From Bacteroidetes bacterium GWC2_46_850 (GTDB lineage Bacteria > Bacteroidota > Bacteroidia > Bacteroidales > Dysgonomonadaceae): 64,000 bases of DNA. Each line of letters starts with the position of its first letter. Position 1 is the stretch's first letter. The position numbers were made by a program, and so were the translations under genes. This document shows positions 8,278 through 16,652 of the stretch, one piece after another. The notes under the pieces were generated by a model. That model had not been told where the DNA came from and ran no database searches. It saw only the letters and a program-made list of their open reading frames with translations. The stretch spans positions 62,001 to 126,000 of the forward strand of contig MENQ01000023.1 in the NCBI GenBank assembly GCA_001768325.1. Reading direction: 5' to 3'.

Positions 8278-8985
8278 ATGCAATTTAAACGAATATTACT
8301 GAAATTGAGCGGAGAGTCGCTCATGGGTGGCAAACAGTACGGGATAGACGAGACTCGTCTTGAAGAATACGCCCAACAAATAAAGGAGGTAGCCCGGATG
8401 GGCGTACAATTGGGCATCGTCATCGGCGGCGGCAACATCTTCCGTGGGCTGAGTGGTACTTCCAAAGGGTTCGACCGGGTGAAGGGCGATCAGATGGGGA
8501 TGCTGGCTACCGTGATCAACAGTCTGGCGCTAAGTTCTGCACTGACCGCATCGGGACAAAAAAACCGCGTTTTTACCGCCATTCGTATGGAGCCGGTGGG
8601 TGAGCTCTACTCCAAGTGGAAAGCCATTGAAGCAATGGAACGGGGTGAAATTGCCATCATCGCAGGCGGTACCGGAAACCCCTTCTTTACCACCGATACG
8701 GCATCCGCTCTACGGGGTGTTGAGATCGAAGCCGATGCCATGTTCAAGGGAACCCGCGTAGACGGTGTTTATACCGCTGATCCGGAGAAAGACCCCACAG
8801 CTACCAAGTTCCGCGCCATCACCTTCGATGAAGTATATGAGCGGGGACTCAGGGTGATGGATCTTACCGCCACCACGTTGTGTAAGGAAAATAATCTGCC
8901 CGTCGTGGTCTTCGATATGGATAGCCATGGCAACCTGAAAAAGGTGATTGACGGCGAAGATATTGGCACATTGATTCATTTGTAG
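8278..8985 (+). CDS. pyrH: UMP kinase
   Basis: A 235-residue amino-acid-kinase-fold enzyme that phosphorylates UMP to UDP in pyrimidine nucleotide synthesis. N-terminal ILLKLSGESLMG, the glycine-rich VIGGGNIFRG, AIIAGGTGNPFFTTDTASALR and the FKGTRVDGVYTADPEKDP segment are all diagnostic. Normal length. It is followed by frr and rsgA; pyrH-frr linkage is common in bacteria. Its leader consists of heptad repeats. Confidence 0.97.
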   Translation: MQFKRILLKLSGESLMGGKQYGIDETRLEEYAQQIKEVARMGVQLGIVIGGGNIFRGLSGTSKGFDRVKGDQMGMLATVINSLALSSALTASGQKNRVFTAIRMEPVGELYSKWKAIEAMERGEIAIIAGGTGNPFFTTDTASALRGVEIEADAMFKGTRVDGVYTADPEKDPTATKFRAITFDEVYERGLRVMDLTATTLCKENNLPVVVFDMDSHGNLKKVIDGEDIGTLIHL

Positions 8986-9007
8986 GAGCCATTTAAAATA
9001 TTTTCAC

Positions 9008-9015
9008 TATTTTTG
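9008..9015 (+). promoter_or_regulatory. Putative -7 box for frr-rsgA
   Basis: TATTTTTG in the 59-nt pyrH-frr gap, 29 nt before the frr start codon. It suggests frr can be transcribed independently of pyrH. Confidence 0.4.
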
Positions 9016-9044
9016 TTTCCACAAACAACAAATTACAGTTACCT

Positions 9045-9602
9045 ATGGATACAACGACAATCAGAAAAGATGCCGAGGAGAAGATGCAGATGACCCTTGA
9101 ATTTTTGGAAGAGACATTTTCCCGCATCAGGGCGGGTCGCGCCAATGCGCACATTCTCGACGGAATCCGCGTGGAGTATTACGGCAGCATGGTGCCCCTC
9201 TCAAATGTGGCTACAGTGACCACACCCGATGCGAAGACGATCATGGTACAACCCTGGGAAAAAAATATGTTGAGGGTGGTGGAAAAAGCCATTCAGGACT
9301 CCGACGTGGGAATCACACCCGAGAACAATGGAGAAGTGATCCGACTGGGAATACCGCCCCTGACCGAAGAACGTCGCAAACAACTGGTAAAGCAGACCAA
9401 GCAGGAAGCCGAGGAAGCCAAGATCAGCATCCGCAACGCACGTCGCGAGGGTATCGACGAAGTGAAAAAAGCAGTGAAAGAAGGACTGCCCGAAGATATG
9501 GGGAAAGATGGAGAAAATGAACTGCAGAAACTCCACGATATCTACATCAAGAAGGTGGATGAGCGGTTTGCCGGCAAGGAGAAAGAAATCCTCACCGTTT
9601 AA
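9045..9602 (+). CDS. frr: Ribosome recycling factor
   Basis: A 185-residue protein that, with EF-G, splits post-termination ribosomes. Signatures: [38 protein letters not shown], and the C-terminal helical [19 protein letters not shown] and [15 protein letters not shown]. Length is standard. The stop codon shares one base with the rsgA start (TAATG), implying translational coupling. Confidence 0.98.
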   Translation: MDTTTIRKDAEEKMQMTLEFLEETFSRIRAGRANAHILDGIRVEYYGSMVPLSNVATVTTPDAKTIMVQPWEKNMLRVVEKAIQDSDVGITPENNGEVIRLGIPPLTEERRKQLVKQTKQEAEEAKISIRNARREGIDEVKKAVKEGLPEDMGKDGENELQKLHDIYIKKVDERFAGKEKEILTV

Positions 9603-10564
9603 TGGAAAAGGAGGGAGAGGAAAGCAACCTGAAAGGGGTGAAAGGCCGGGTTATTAAGAATACCGGCAACACCTATCTCGTGCGCACAACCAGCGGAAGC
9701 GACCTTATCTGCAAGGCCAAGGGAAACCTTCGACTGAAAGGCATCCGCAGTACAAGCCCCGTGGTGGTGGGCGACATGGTATTCATGGATGTGAATCGCG
9801 ATGGTACCGCTTTCATTACAGATATCGACAAACGCAAAAACTATATCGTACGCAAAGCTTCCAACCTCTCCAAGCATGCCCACATCCTGGCGGCGAATAT
9901 CGATCTGGCTCTTCTTTGTATCACGGTTCGTTATCCGGAAACCACCACCGTGTTCATCGATCGGTTTCTGGTGACTGCCGAAGCATACTCGGTGCCAGTC
10001 GTCCTGGTTTTCAATAAAATAGATCTATACAACGAAGAGGAGAAGGATTACCTGCAGGCACTCATCCATCTCTACTCCCTGATCGGTTACCGTTGCATGA
10101 AGACATCCATGGTGACCGGTGAAGGAGTAGAAGAGATCCAGGAGATTACCCGCGATAAGATTATCTTGCTGGCAGGCCACTCGGGTGTTGGGAAATCGAG
10201 TATCATCAATGCCTTGAAAGAAGAGAACGTGCAAAAGACAGGCGAGATATCCGGTTACCATCACAAGGGAATGCATACCACCACCTACTCGGAGATGATT
10301 GAACTGGATAATGGCGGATTTGTCATCGATACGCCTGGTATCAAGGGCTTCGGTACCATTGATATGGTACCAGCAGAGGTCTCCCACTATTTCCCGGAAA
10401 TATTCAAAATGTCGAAGAAGTGCAAATTCTACAACTGCCTGCATCTGAATGAACCCGACTGTGCTGTACGGAGAGCGGTGGAAGAACACTACATCAGTGA
10501 AAGCCGCTATCATTCTTATCTGAATATACTGGAAGACACCGGCGACGGTAAATATCGGACATAA
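9602..10564 (+). CDS. rsgA: Small ribosomal subunit biogenesis GTPase RsgA
   Basis: A 320-residue circularly permuted GTPase that matures the 30S subunit. Order of elements: OB-fold N-terminus, then G4 (NKID, 138-141), G1/P-loop (GHSGVGKSS, 192-200) and G3 (DTPG, 243-246). The C-terminal zinc region is [14 protein letters not shown] with a nearby His. The permuted order identifies RsgA/YjeQ. It starts at the last base of the frr stop codon. Confidence 0.97.
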   Translation: MEKEGEESNLKGVKGRVIKNTGNTYLVRTTSGSDLICKAKGNLRLKGIRSTSPVVVGDMVFMDVNRDGTAFITDIDKRKNYIVRKASNLSKHAHILAANIDLALLCITVRYPETTTVFIDRFLVTAEAYSVPVVLVFNKIDLYNEEEKDYLQALIHLYSLIGYRCMKTSMVTGEGVEEIQEITRDKIILLAGHSGVGKSSIINALKEENVQKTGEISGYHHKGMHTTTYSEMIELDNGGFVIDTPGIKGFGTIDMVPAEVSHYFPEIFKMSKKCKFYNCLHLNEPDCAVRRAVEEHYISESRYHSYLNILEDTGDGKYRT

Positions 10565-10567
10565 CCC

Positions 10568-11992
10568 ATGCAGATTAACGCAACATTTATCCTGATCCTG
10601 GAGATACTATACCTTCTCACGGTTATTAGCATTGTGGTGGTGGTGATTTCGGAGAATCGAAATCCCATTAAAACTGTTGCGTGGGTGATGGCAGTGGTCT
10701 TTTTGCCTTTCATTGGCATCATCTGGTATTCCGTGTTTGGCCAGGATACAACCAAAAAGCATCTCATCTCCAAAAGGATGTACAGCAAGCTGAAGAAACG
10801 TCCGCTGGATGAAATGGAAACACCTGTTGAGATTGCTGTTCCGGAAGAACACGTCAACCTGGTGAACCTGCTGAAAAATATGGATTACACACCCCTCCTT
10901 GGTGGGAACGATGTAATGCTTTTCACAAACGGCAGGGATAAATTTGAAACGCTTCTTGCCGATATCAAAAAAGCAAAAAAACACATCCATGTGGAGTATT
11001 ATGTTTTCATGGATGATGAGATGGGATGTCAATTTCAGGAAGCACTGATCCAAAAGGCTAGGGAGGGACTGGAAGTACGTGTCATTTACGACAGTTTCGG
11101 TTCCCGGAAAGCAAAGAAGAAATTCTTCGAGGCGTTCCGCATGGCCGGGATAGAAACGGAACCTTTTCTGAAGCTCACCTGGTCGGCCTTCACTTCACGG
11201 CTGAACTACCGGACACACCGGAAGATCATGGTGATCGACGGCAGGATAGGTTATGTGGGAGGTATGAATATAGCCGATCGTTATATACACGGCTTCAAAT
11301 GGGGACCCTGGCGCGATACCCATGCCCGCATCGAAGGAAAGGGCGTGCAGGGATTGCAGTCGGTCTTCCTGATCGACTGGTACTTCGTCTCCCAGACACT
11401 GATCACCTCACGCGATTATTTTCCTATGCTCGACAACTTCGGGGAATGCCCCATGCAGATTGTCAACAGCGGTCCCCTGAGCGAGGAAAACGAGATTTCA
11501 TACGGCATTACGCAGGCAATATATGAAGCACGTAAATCAATTTTCATTCAAACACCCTACTTCCTGCCGCCCGACACGATGGTGCATGCCCTCCAGGCGG
11601 CAGCGCTGCGGGGAGTGGATGTGCGGCTGATGCTGTCGGAACGCTCCGATGTGGCCCTTGTACAGATGGCATCGCGCTCCTATTTCAAGGAGATGTTGCA
11701 TGCCGGCGTGAAAATCTATCAGTACAGGAAAGGCTTTTTGCATGCCAAGATGATGGTGTTCGACCACTCGCTCACCCTCCTTGGGTCGGCCAACTTCGAT
11801 TCACGTAGCTTCGATCAGAATTTCGAAGTGGAGGCTTTCATATACGACGATAAGCTGGCAGAAGAGGCAGAGGATATCTTCACCAATGATCAGCGTCACT
11901 GTCAGCAGATATCATTGCGGGAATGGTCGAAAAGACCGGTAACAAAACGTTTTTTTGAATCGTTGCTGCGGCTTTTTGCACCGTTGTTGTAA
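10568..11992 (+). CDS. cls: Cardiolipin synthase
   Basis: A 474-residue membrane phospholipase-D-superfamily enzyme making cardiolipin from phosphatidylglycerol. Two N-terminal hydrophobic helices (LILEILYLLTVISIVVVVIS and TVAWVMAVVFLPFIGIIWY) are followed by two HKD motifs: HRKIMVIDGRIGYVGGMN (H217) and HAKMMVFDHSLTLLGSANFD (H392). Typical length and layout for bacterial Cls. It starts 3 nt after rsgA and ends 5 nt before aroK. Confidence 0.96.
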   Translation: MQINATFILILEILYLLTVISIVVVVISENRNPIKTVAWVMAVVFLPFIGIIWYSVFGQDTTKKHLISKRMYSKLKKRPLDEMETPVEIAVPEEHVNLVNLLKNMDYTPLLGGNDVMLFTNGRDKFETLLADIKKAKKHIHVEYYVFMDDEMGCQFQEALIQKAREGLEVRVIYDSFGSRKAKKKFFEAFRMAGIETEPFLKLTWSAFTSRLNYRTHRKIMVIDGRIGYVGGMNIADRYIHGFKWGPWRDTHARIEGKGVQGLQSVFLIDWYFVSQTLITSRDYFPMLDNFGECPMQIVNSGPLSEENEISYGITQAIYEARKSIFIQTPYFLPPDTMVHALQAAALRGVDVRLMLSERSDVALVQMASRSYFKEMLHAGVKIYQYRKGFLHAKMMVFDHSLTLLGSANFDSRSFDQNFEVEAFIYDDKLAEEAEDIFTNDQRHCQQISLREWSKRPVTKRFFESLLRLFAPLL

Positions 11993-11997
11993 AAATT

Positions 11998-12537
11998 ATG
12001 GAACGAATTTTTTTAATAGGATATATGGGATCGGGGAAGACCACAGTGGGTAAGCTGCTGGCCAGGTCTCTGTCACTGGAGTTTATCGATCTGGATGCCT
12101 ATATCGAGAACAAATACAGAAAGTCGATTGCAGTCCTTTTTGAAGAGAAGGGTGAACAAGCTTTCCGAAGAATCGAGAGCCATGCACTGCAGGAAGTAGC
12201 TACCTTTGAGGATGTATTGATTTCTACCGGTGGAGGGGCACCCTGTTATTTCGATAACATGGCACTCATGAACCGGACAGGTACCACCATCTACATTGAA
12301 GCTTCCCCCGAGGAGCTTGCTGCCCGGCTGCAGGCATCAAAGACGGTGCGTCCCCTCATTGCCGGAAAAACAGATGAGGAGCTTGTCCCTTTCATCAGGG
12401 AACATTTGGCACAAAGAGAGCGTTATTACAATGGTGCACACATTGTTTACCATACCGACCGCATGATTACAAAAAAAGAAATTCATTTAACGGTACTGGG
12501 TATTGAAGAACTATTAAGTAACAGAAAGAAAGCATGA
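11998..12537 (+). CDS. aroK: Shikimate kinase
   Basis: A 179-residue P-loop kinase converting shikimate to shikimate 3-phosphate in aromatic amino-acid synthesis. Walker A is GYMGSGKTTVG (residues 8-18); FIDLDAYIE supplies the shikimate-binding Asp; FRRIES and ISTGGGAPCY are further signature elements, and RPLIAG lies in the lid region. It overlaps the next gene by 4 nt (ATGA). Confidence 0.96.
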   Translation: MERIFLIGYMGSGKTTVGKLLARSLSLEFIDLDAYIENKYRKSIAVLFEEKGEQAFRRIESHALQEVATFEDVLISTGGGAPCYFDNMALMNRTGTTIYIEASPEELAARLQASKTVRPLIAGKTDEELVPFIREHLAQRERYYNGAHIVYHTDRMITKKEIHLTVLGIEELLSNRKKA

Positions 12538-13742
12538 TCCACGACTCCCTAAAAAGCACCTCTTTCATCGTGCGTGAGCTAATGCTGAAAGCAGAAAAGC
12601 AGAAAGTATCCCTGGTCATCGGCCTACCCAAAGAGAATCAGGCCGAGGAGAGACGGGTGCCACTGACCCCTGAGACTGTTTCATTATTGGTTTCAGCGGG
12701 GTACAGAATATTGTTTGAAGCAGGAGCCGGGCTCTCCATCAACTATTCCGACAGCTACTATGCCGAATCGGGAGCAGAGATTGTGGAGACAGCCCCGGAA
12801 GTATTTCAGGCCGACCTGATCCTGAAGATATTGCCTCCCACGCTCGGAGAGGTTCAGATGATGCGACCGCGAACCACCGTTTTTTCATTTCTCTACCTGC
12901 ACAAGCTTTCCAAACCGCTGCTGGAACTGATGTCCGAGAAAAAAATAAATGCACTCGCTTACGAGCTCATTGATGATGAAACTGGTGTTTCACCCTTTGT
13001 GACATTGATCTCCGAGATTGAAGGGGCTTCTTCCATCACGCTGGCAGCAGAACTGTTAAGCAATGCCCATGGCGGTAAGGGAATCCTGCTTGGCGGTATC
13101 CCCGGCATCTCACCCACCGAGGTGGTGATCATTGGCGCCGGTGTGGCCGGCACTATGGCTGCCCGCGCTGCCCTGGCCCTGGGAGCTGTGGTGAAGGTGT
13201 TCGACGATGACATCCTGAAACTACGCAACATCCGTCATGAACTGGGAACCCCGCTGTTCACCTCCACACTTCAGCCCAATGTATTGAGAAATGTATTTCG
13301 ATCGGCCGATGTGGTGATCGGGGCCATGCAGTACATCAATAAAACCCATTTTTACCGTATCTCCGAAGATCTTGTCCGGGAGATGAAGCGCGGATCACTG
13401 ATCGTCGACCTGCGCATGGCTCAGGGAGGATGCTTTGAAACCACCATGGAGGCTTGTCTGCCCGATCACCCCGCCATTTTTGAAAAACAGGGCGTATTGC
13501 ATTTCTGTGAGATGAGCCTTAGCTCTCGTGTCGCCCGCACCGCCTCTATCGCACTCAGCAATATATTTGTCTCTTTGTTCACAGGCATGGGAGACTGTGG
13601 AGGGGTAGCTCACTTTGCACGTTTCGACCGGGGTTTTGCTTCCGGTTTCTACATGTATGCCGGAAAAATGGTCAACTCTTACGTGGCCAACCATTTTAAC
13701 TTTCCCATTGCCGACATCGGCCTCTTTCTGCATGGATACTAA
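12534..13742 (+). CDS. ald: Alanine dehydrogenase
   Basis: A 402-residue AlaDH/PNT-family enzyme, probably converting L-alanine and NAD+ to pyruvate and ammonia. Substrate residues match by position: Arg in ERRVPLTPE, Lys in LILKILPP, His in FLYLHKLSKP. The NAD fold is VVIIGAGVAGTMAARAALALG. The chain is about 30 residues longer than classical Ald, with an N-terminal extension of about 28 residues; the true start could be later. It overlaps aroK by 4 nt and the downstream barrel fragment by 11 nt. Together with the alanine/glycine symporter it suggests alanine catabolism. Confidence 0.85.
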   Translation: MIHDSLKSTSFIVRELMLKAEKQKVSLVIGLPKENQAEERRVPLTPETVSLLVSAGYRILFEAGAGLSINYSDSYYAESGAEIVETAPEVFQADLILKILPPTLGEVQMMRPRTTVFSFLYLHKLSKPLLELMSEKKINALAYELIDDETGVSPFVTLISEIEGASSITLAAELLSNAHGGKGILLGGIPGISPTEVVIIGAGVAGTMAARAALALGAVVKVFDDDILKLRNIRHELGTPLFTSTLQPNVLRNVFRSADVVIGAMQYINKTHFYRISEDLVREMKRGSLIVDLRMAQGGCFETTMEACLPDHPAIFEKQGVLHFCEMSLSSRVARTASIALSNIFVSLFTGMGDCGGVAHFARFDRGFASGFYMYAGKMVNSYVANHFNFPIADIGLFLHGY

Positions 13743-14364
13743 AATTAAAGCTTCCATAGGCGTTGCGCACTTTTTTGGAAACAATAAAGAAAACAGATTC
13801 TCCTATTTCCCATCTCAGAATCACGCATTGAATTCGTATATTGCCTATGACCTCATTGTCTATGGTGCTACACGGAAAAAGGGCATCTTTCCTGAAGATC
13901 AAAGCCCGATGCTTGTGCCGGGCTCGTTTGCAATTGCTGGATTGAATTTCAATCCATTGTATCATTTCAGTAATTATTTCCGTGCCGGTATTTCTCTCGA
14001 TCTGCAGTATGATGAAAGTGCCAACATCGGCAAGCATATAGCTAATACATATACTCCATCAGAACCGGAAGAACTTAAATTCTATAGGCCTCCCTTCAGG
14101 GAGCAGTTTTCGGCAGGGCTCTCACTGCGTGGGGAAATTGTCATGCCCATCTTCTCAATTAATCTGGGTATTGGAAAAAACTTTTTGTGCAAGGGAGACG
14201 ATACGAACTCATTTTACCAGACTTTTGTGCTTAAGACCCATATTACGCATAACATATTCCTACATACGGGCTATCAGTTATATCGTTTCAAAGAGCCGAA
14301 TAATCTGATGATGGGATTGGGCTATCGTTTCAATTCTTCCTGCGTAGCGTCAGATACCAGATAA
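13732..14364 (+). CDS. N-terminally truncated outer-membrane beta-barrel protein
   Basis: 210 residues whose C-terminal half looks like a Bacteroidetes outer-membrane barrel (acyloxyacyl-hydrolase-like): GEIVMPIFSINLGIGKNF, HITHNIFLHTGYQLYRF, then NNLMMGLGYRF, with alternating aromatic strands. There is no signal peptide: translation would begin directly at MDTKIKASIGVAHFF, inside what should be a strand-rich domain, and the ATG lies within the last codons of ald. The natural barrel terminus GYRFN is followed by a run-on SSCVASDTR tail overlapping the convergent MATE gene by 35 nt. Most likely a remnant of a longer gene. Confidence 0.55.
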   Translation: MDTKIKASIGVAHFFGNNKENRFSYFPSQNHALNSYIAYDLIVYGATRKKGIFPEDQSPMLVPGSFAIAGLNFNPLYHFSNYFRAGISLDLQYDESANIGKHIANTYTPSEPEELKFYRPPFREQFSAGLSLRGEIVMPIFSINLGIGKNFLCKGDDTNSFYQTFVLKTHITHNIFLHTGYQLYRFKEPNNLMMGLGYRFNSSCVASDTR

Positions 14365-15685
14365 AGAGGATGCTTCCCTTGAACAGGGAGGTGATGGTAA
14401 TGGCCCACCAGACGCCGCTCACGCCGATGCGGGCGCCCAGAAAGATGGCCAGCGGAATGCGTAGCGTGTTGAAGAAAATGCTGATGATGGCCGGCGGTGT
14501 GGTCTTGCCCAGTCCGTTGAACATGCCTTGTGTGGTGATCTCCAGCATCATGAAGAGCTGTGAGAACCCAAGGATCATCAGATAATCGCCTCCTGCCAGA
14601 TAGGCTTCCCGCTCCTGCACGAAAAGAGAGAAGATCTCTTCCCCGAGCCATACAAATGCCACCGTCACAACAACGCCCAATGCACCCATCATCAGCAACG
14701 TATAACGAAAAGCACGATTGGCACGTTGCATTTTGCTGGCAGCATAGTTTTGAGCAACAAAGCTGCCCAGCGCCGTGGAGAAGCCATTGGAGGTATTCCA
14801 GGTAATCCCTTCTATCTGGCCGCCAATGGACTGGCTGGTAATCCCGAGATACCCTCCGTAAACCGATGCCGTACGGGCCAGGTTCATGTTGATGAAGGCG
14901 AAGTAGACATTCATGGCCGCCACAGGCAGTCCCAGCTTCAGGATGTTGAGTGTATACTTCCTGTGGGGGCGTATCAGAAACCTGAAGCGGCCCAGCAGCC
15001 CGTTCTTCCGCCTCAGATGGCGAATAAAGAGTATCAGTACCACCCCCTGCGACAGGAGTGTGGCCAGCGAAGCCCCTCTCACCCCCATCTCCGGAAAAGG
15101 GTCCATGCCGAAGATCAGCAGCGGATCCAGGATGATGTTGCATAACAATCCCGCAGCATTGAAATAAAAGGGGATGTCGCTTCGTCCCGATCCGATGTAG
15201 ATACCTGAAAAGTTGAGAATCAGAAATATGATCGGGATGCCCAGTGAAATGATCCTCAGATAACCGGCTGCTTCGGCAGATATGCCGCTTTCAAGATTGT
15301 AAAACGATACATAAGAGTGGGGGAAGAGGAAGAAAACAAGACCGAAGATGAGCCCCAGCACCAGTGCGATGGTGGTGGTGTGCGAAGCATAGACCGATGC
15401 CAGGTCGGGACGCCGGGCGCCGATGGACTGTCCGATGGAAATCTCCGCACCCACTTTGGAGATCAACGCCACAGAGCTCATCATCCACATCAGCATTCCC
15501 ACGGAACCTACTGCGGCCACCGACTTACTCCCCAGCTTTCCAATCCACAGGATATCCACCAGGTTATAGGCCATCTGCATAAAGCTGATTGCCATGAGCG
15601 GTAGTGCTAGCGTAGTCAGTTGCCGGAAAATATTGCCCTGGGTAAGATTACGCACGAAGGGCTTGTATGCTGCAGTTTTTTCCAC
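14330..15685 (-). CDS. MATE family multidrug/metabolite exporter
   Basis: A 451-residue, roughly twelve-helix inner-membrane antiporter of the MATE family. The two-fold repeat is visible: PLMAISFMQMAYNLVDILWIG at the start of the N-lobe and GLPVAAMNVYFAFINMNLARTA at the start of the C-lobe, with GVRGASLATLLSQ between them. The start is a GTG codon. Substrate unknown (cationic drugs or metabolites, Na+- or H+-driven). It converges on and slightly overlaps the barrel remnant. Confidence 0.93.
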   Translation of the reverse strand: MEKTAAYKPFVRNLTQGNIFRQLTTLALPLMAISFMQMAYNLVDILWIGKLGSKSVAAVGSVGMLMWMMSSVALISKVGAEISIGQSIGARRPDLASVYASHTTTIALVLGLIFGLVFFLFPHSYVSFYNLESGISAEAAGYLRIISLGIPIIFLILNFSGIYIGSGRSDIPFYFNAAGLLCNIILDPLLIFGMDPFPEMGVRGASLATLLSQGVVLILFIRHLRRKNGLLGRFRFLIRPHRKYTLNILKLGLPVAAMNVYFAFINMNLARTASVYGGYLGITSQSIGGQIEGITWNTSNGFSTALGSFVAQNYAASKMQRANRAFRYTLLMMGALGVVVTVAFVWLGEEIFSLFVQEREAYLAGGDYLMILGFSQLFMMLEITTQGMFNGLGKTTPPAIISIFFNTLRIPLAIFLGARIGVSGVWWAITITSLFKGSILFIWYLTLRRKN

Positions 15686-15710
15686 CGGATCTTTATATAC
15701 TCTTTATGAT

Positions 15711-15742
15711 GAAAAAAGGGAGTAACGTCTGATGTTACTCCC
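15711..15742 (-). terminator. Intrinsic terminator for the tRNA transcript
   Basis: GGGAGTAAC (15718-15726) pairs with GTTACTCCC (15734-15742) across a 7-nt loop. On the minus strand the stem is followed directly by a TTTTTT tract (15717-15711), a textbook intrinsic terminator for transcripts coming from the two upstream tRNA genes. Confidence 0.8.
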
Positions 15743-15756
15743 CGATTCTTTTTGAT

Positions 15757-15810
15757 AAGAGGAAGTGGAGACTTTCCGGTGAACCCGGAATAAAATTCTC
15801 CTCTCCTCTT
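15757..15810 (-). other. Structured trailer downstream of tRNA-Gly
   Basis: An extended imperfect hairpin: an outer purine arm AAGAGGAAGTGGAGA against TCTCCTCTCCTCTT, and an inner TTCCGG/CCGGAA stem with loop TGAAC. It begins 4 nt past the tRNA-Gly 3' end and precedes the terminator. It could guide 3' processing or be a separate small RNA; structure only. Confidence 0.4.
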
Positions 15811-15813
15811 TAG

Positions 15814-15886
15814 AGCGGAAGACGGGGCTCAAACCCGCGACCCTCAGCTTGGAAGGCTAATGCTCTATCAACTGAGCTACTTCCGC
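15814..15886 (-). tRNA. tRNA-Gly (anticodon TCC)
   Basis: A 73-nt cloverleaf on the minus strand. The acceptor stem GCGGAAG pairs with CTTCCGC, the discriminator base is T, the D-arm contains AGCTCAGTTGATAGAGC, the anticodon loop is CTTCCAA, and the T-arm is GGGTTTGAGCCC. CCA is not encoded. Confidence 0.95.
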
Positions 15887-15895
15887 AGAAATTAA

Positions 15896-15935
15896 TTTGA
15901 TGATTTGATGATTGGTTGATTAGCAGATTTTAAAT
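15896..15935. repeat. Octamer tandem repeat in the tRNA spacer
   Basis: TTTGATGA-TTTGATGA-TTGGTTGA-TTAGCAGA-TTTTAAAT, a degenerating 8-nt period between the two tRNA genes. A similar octamer (ATGATGTG) lies at 35443-35466. The remaining spacer to the tRNA-Tyr is AT-rich with a TTCGAATC motif. Confidence 0.5.
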
Positions 15936-15975
15936 CTTCGAATCAGTAAATTTGCAAATCATCGAATCGAATTTG

Positions 15976-16058
15976 TGGGCAGTGATGGATTCGAACCACC
16001 GAAGGCGTAAGCCAGCTGAGTTACAGTCAGCCCCATTTGGCCACTCTGGTAACTGCCC
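15976..16058 (-). tRNA. tRNA-Tyr (anticodon GTA)
   Basis: An 83-nt class II tRNA on the minus strand. The acceptor GGGCAGT pairs with ACTGCCC, the discriminator is A, the anticodon loop is CTGTAAC, there is a long variable arm, and the T-arm is GGTTCGAATCC. It sits 89 nt upstream of tRNA-Gly and probably shares its transcript. Confidence 0.95.
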
Positions 16059-16072
16059 TTTTTGCGATTCTG

Positions 16073-16080
16073 CAAAGATA
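16073..16080 (-). promoter_or_regulatory. -7 box for the tRNA-Tyr/tRNA-Gly transcript
   Basis: Reads TATCTTTG on the minus strand, 15 nt upstream of the tRNA-Tyr 5' end, ideal for a very short leader. An identical box with the same flank (TCTGCAAAGATA on the plus strand) recurs at 16142-16149. A GCAGTG/CACTGC hairpin (16094-16119) lies between them. Confidence 0.55.
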
Positions 16081-16156
16081 GTGAAAGCCGAGAGCAGTGT
16101 TAAGCTCGCTTTGCACTGCCGAGGCGCATCCTATTCTTCTGCAAAGATACGATAAA

Positions 16157-16648
16157 TTATTGGTATTTCTCTTTGAGGGCGATCATTTTTAAAGCAGTTA
16201 TTGCCGCTTCATCCCCTTTGTTTCCGTGTCTGCCGCCAGCTCTGGCCTTTGCCTGGTCGAGCGTGTTGGTGGTGAGCAGACCAAAGATCACAGGAACATT
16301 CTGAGTCAGATTTAGTTGGGTGGTTCCCTCGGTTACGCTGTTGCAGACAAAGGTGAAATGGGGAGTTTCTCCCTGTATCACACATCCCAGGATGATGACA
16401 CAATCCACATTGCCTTTTTCTGTTAGAACCTTTGCACCGTAGGTCAGTTCAAAGCTTCCGGGTACATGTTCTATAACAATGTCGTCTGTCGATATGCCGA
16501 ATTTAAGCAGTGTGTCGGTTGCTCCGTGTAACAGGCTTTCCGTTACAGAAGAGTTCCATTCCGACACCACGATACCAATTCGTTTTCCCTTTCCCGAAGG
16601 AACCTGTTTCGGATCGTATGACGAAAGATTATTCAGTTCGGTTGCCAT
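16157..16648 (-). CDS. ribH: 6,7-dimethyl-8-ribityllumazine synthase
   Basis: A 163-residue riboflavin-pathway enzyme condensing the amino-uracil intermediate with dihydroxybutanone phosphate. Recognised by GIVVSEWNSSVTESLLHGA, EHVPGSFELTYGAKVL, VIILGCVIQGETPHFTFVC and FGLLTTNTLDQAKARAGG. His in GETPHF is the catalytic base region. It forms icosahedral or pentameric shells in the cytoplasm. It is located 4 nt downstream of the TPR gene, so co-transcribed. Confidence 0.97.
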   Translation of the reverse strand: MATELNNLSSYDPKQVPSGKGKRIGIVVSEWNSSVTESLLHGATDTLLKFGISTDDIVIEHVPGSFELTYGAKVLTEKGNVDCVIILGCVIQGETPHFTFVCNSVTEGTTQLNLTQNVPVIFGLLTTNTLDQAKARAGGRHGNKGDEAAITALKMIALKEKYQ

Positions 16649-16652
16649 CTTT

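Noticed and set aside
15952-16155. Open frame across the tRNA-Tyr gene
   Set aside because: The sequence folds as a complete class II tRNA; the frame is incidental.
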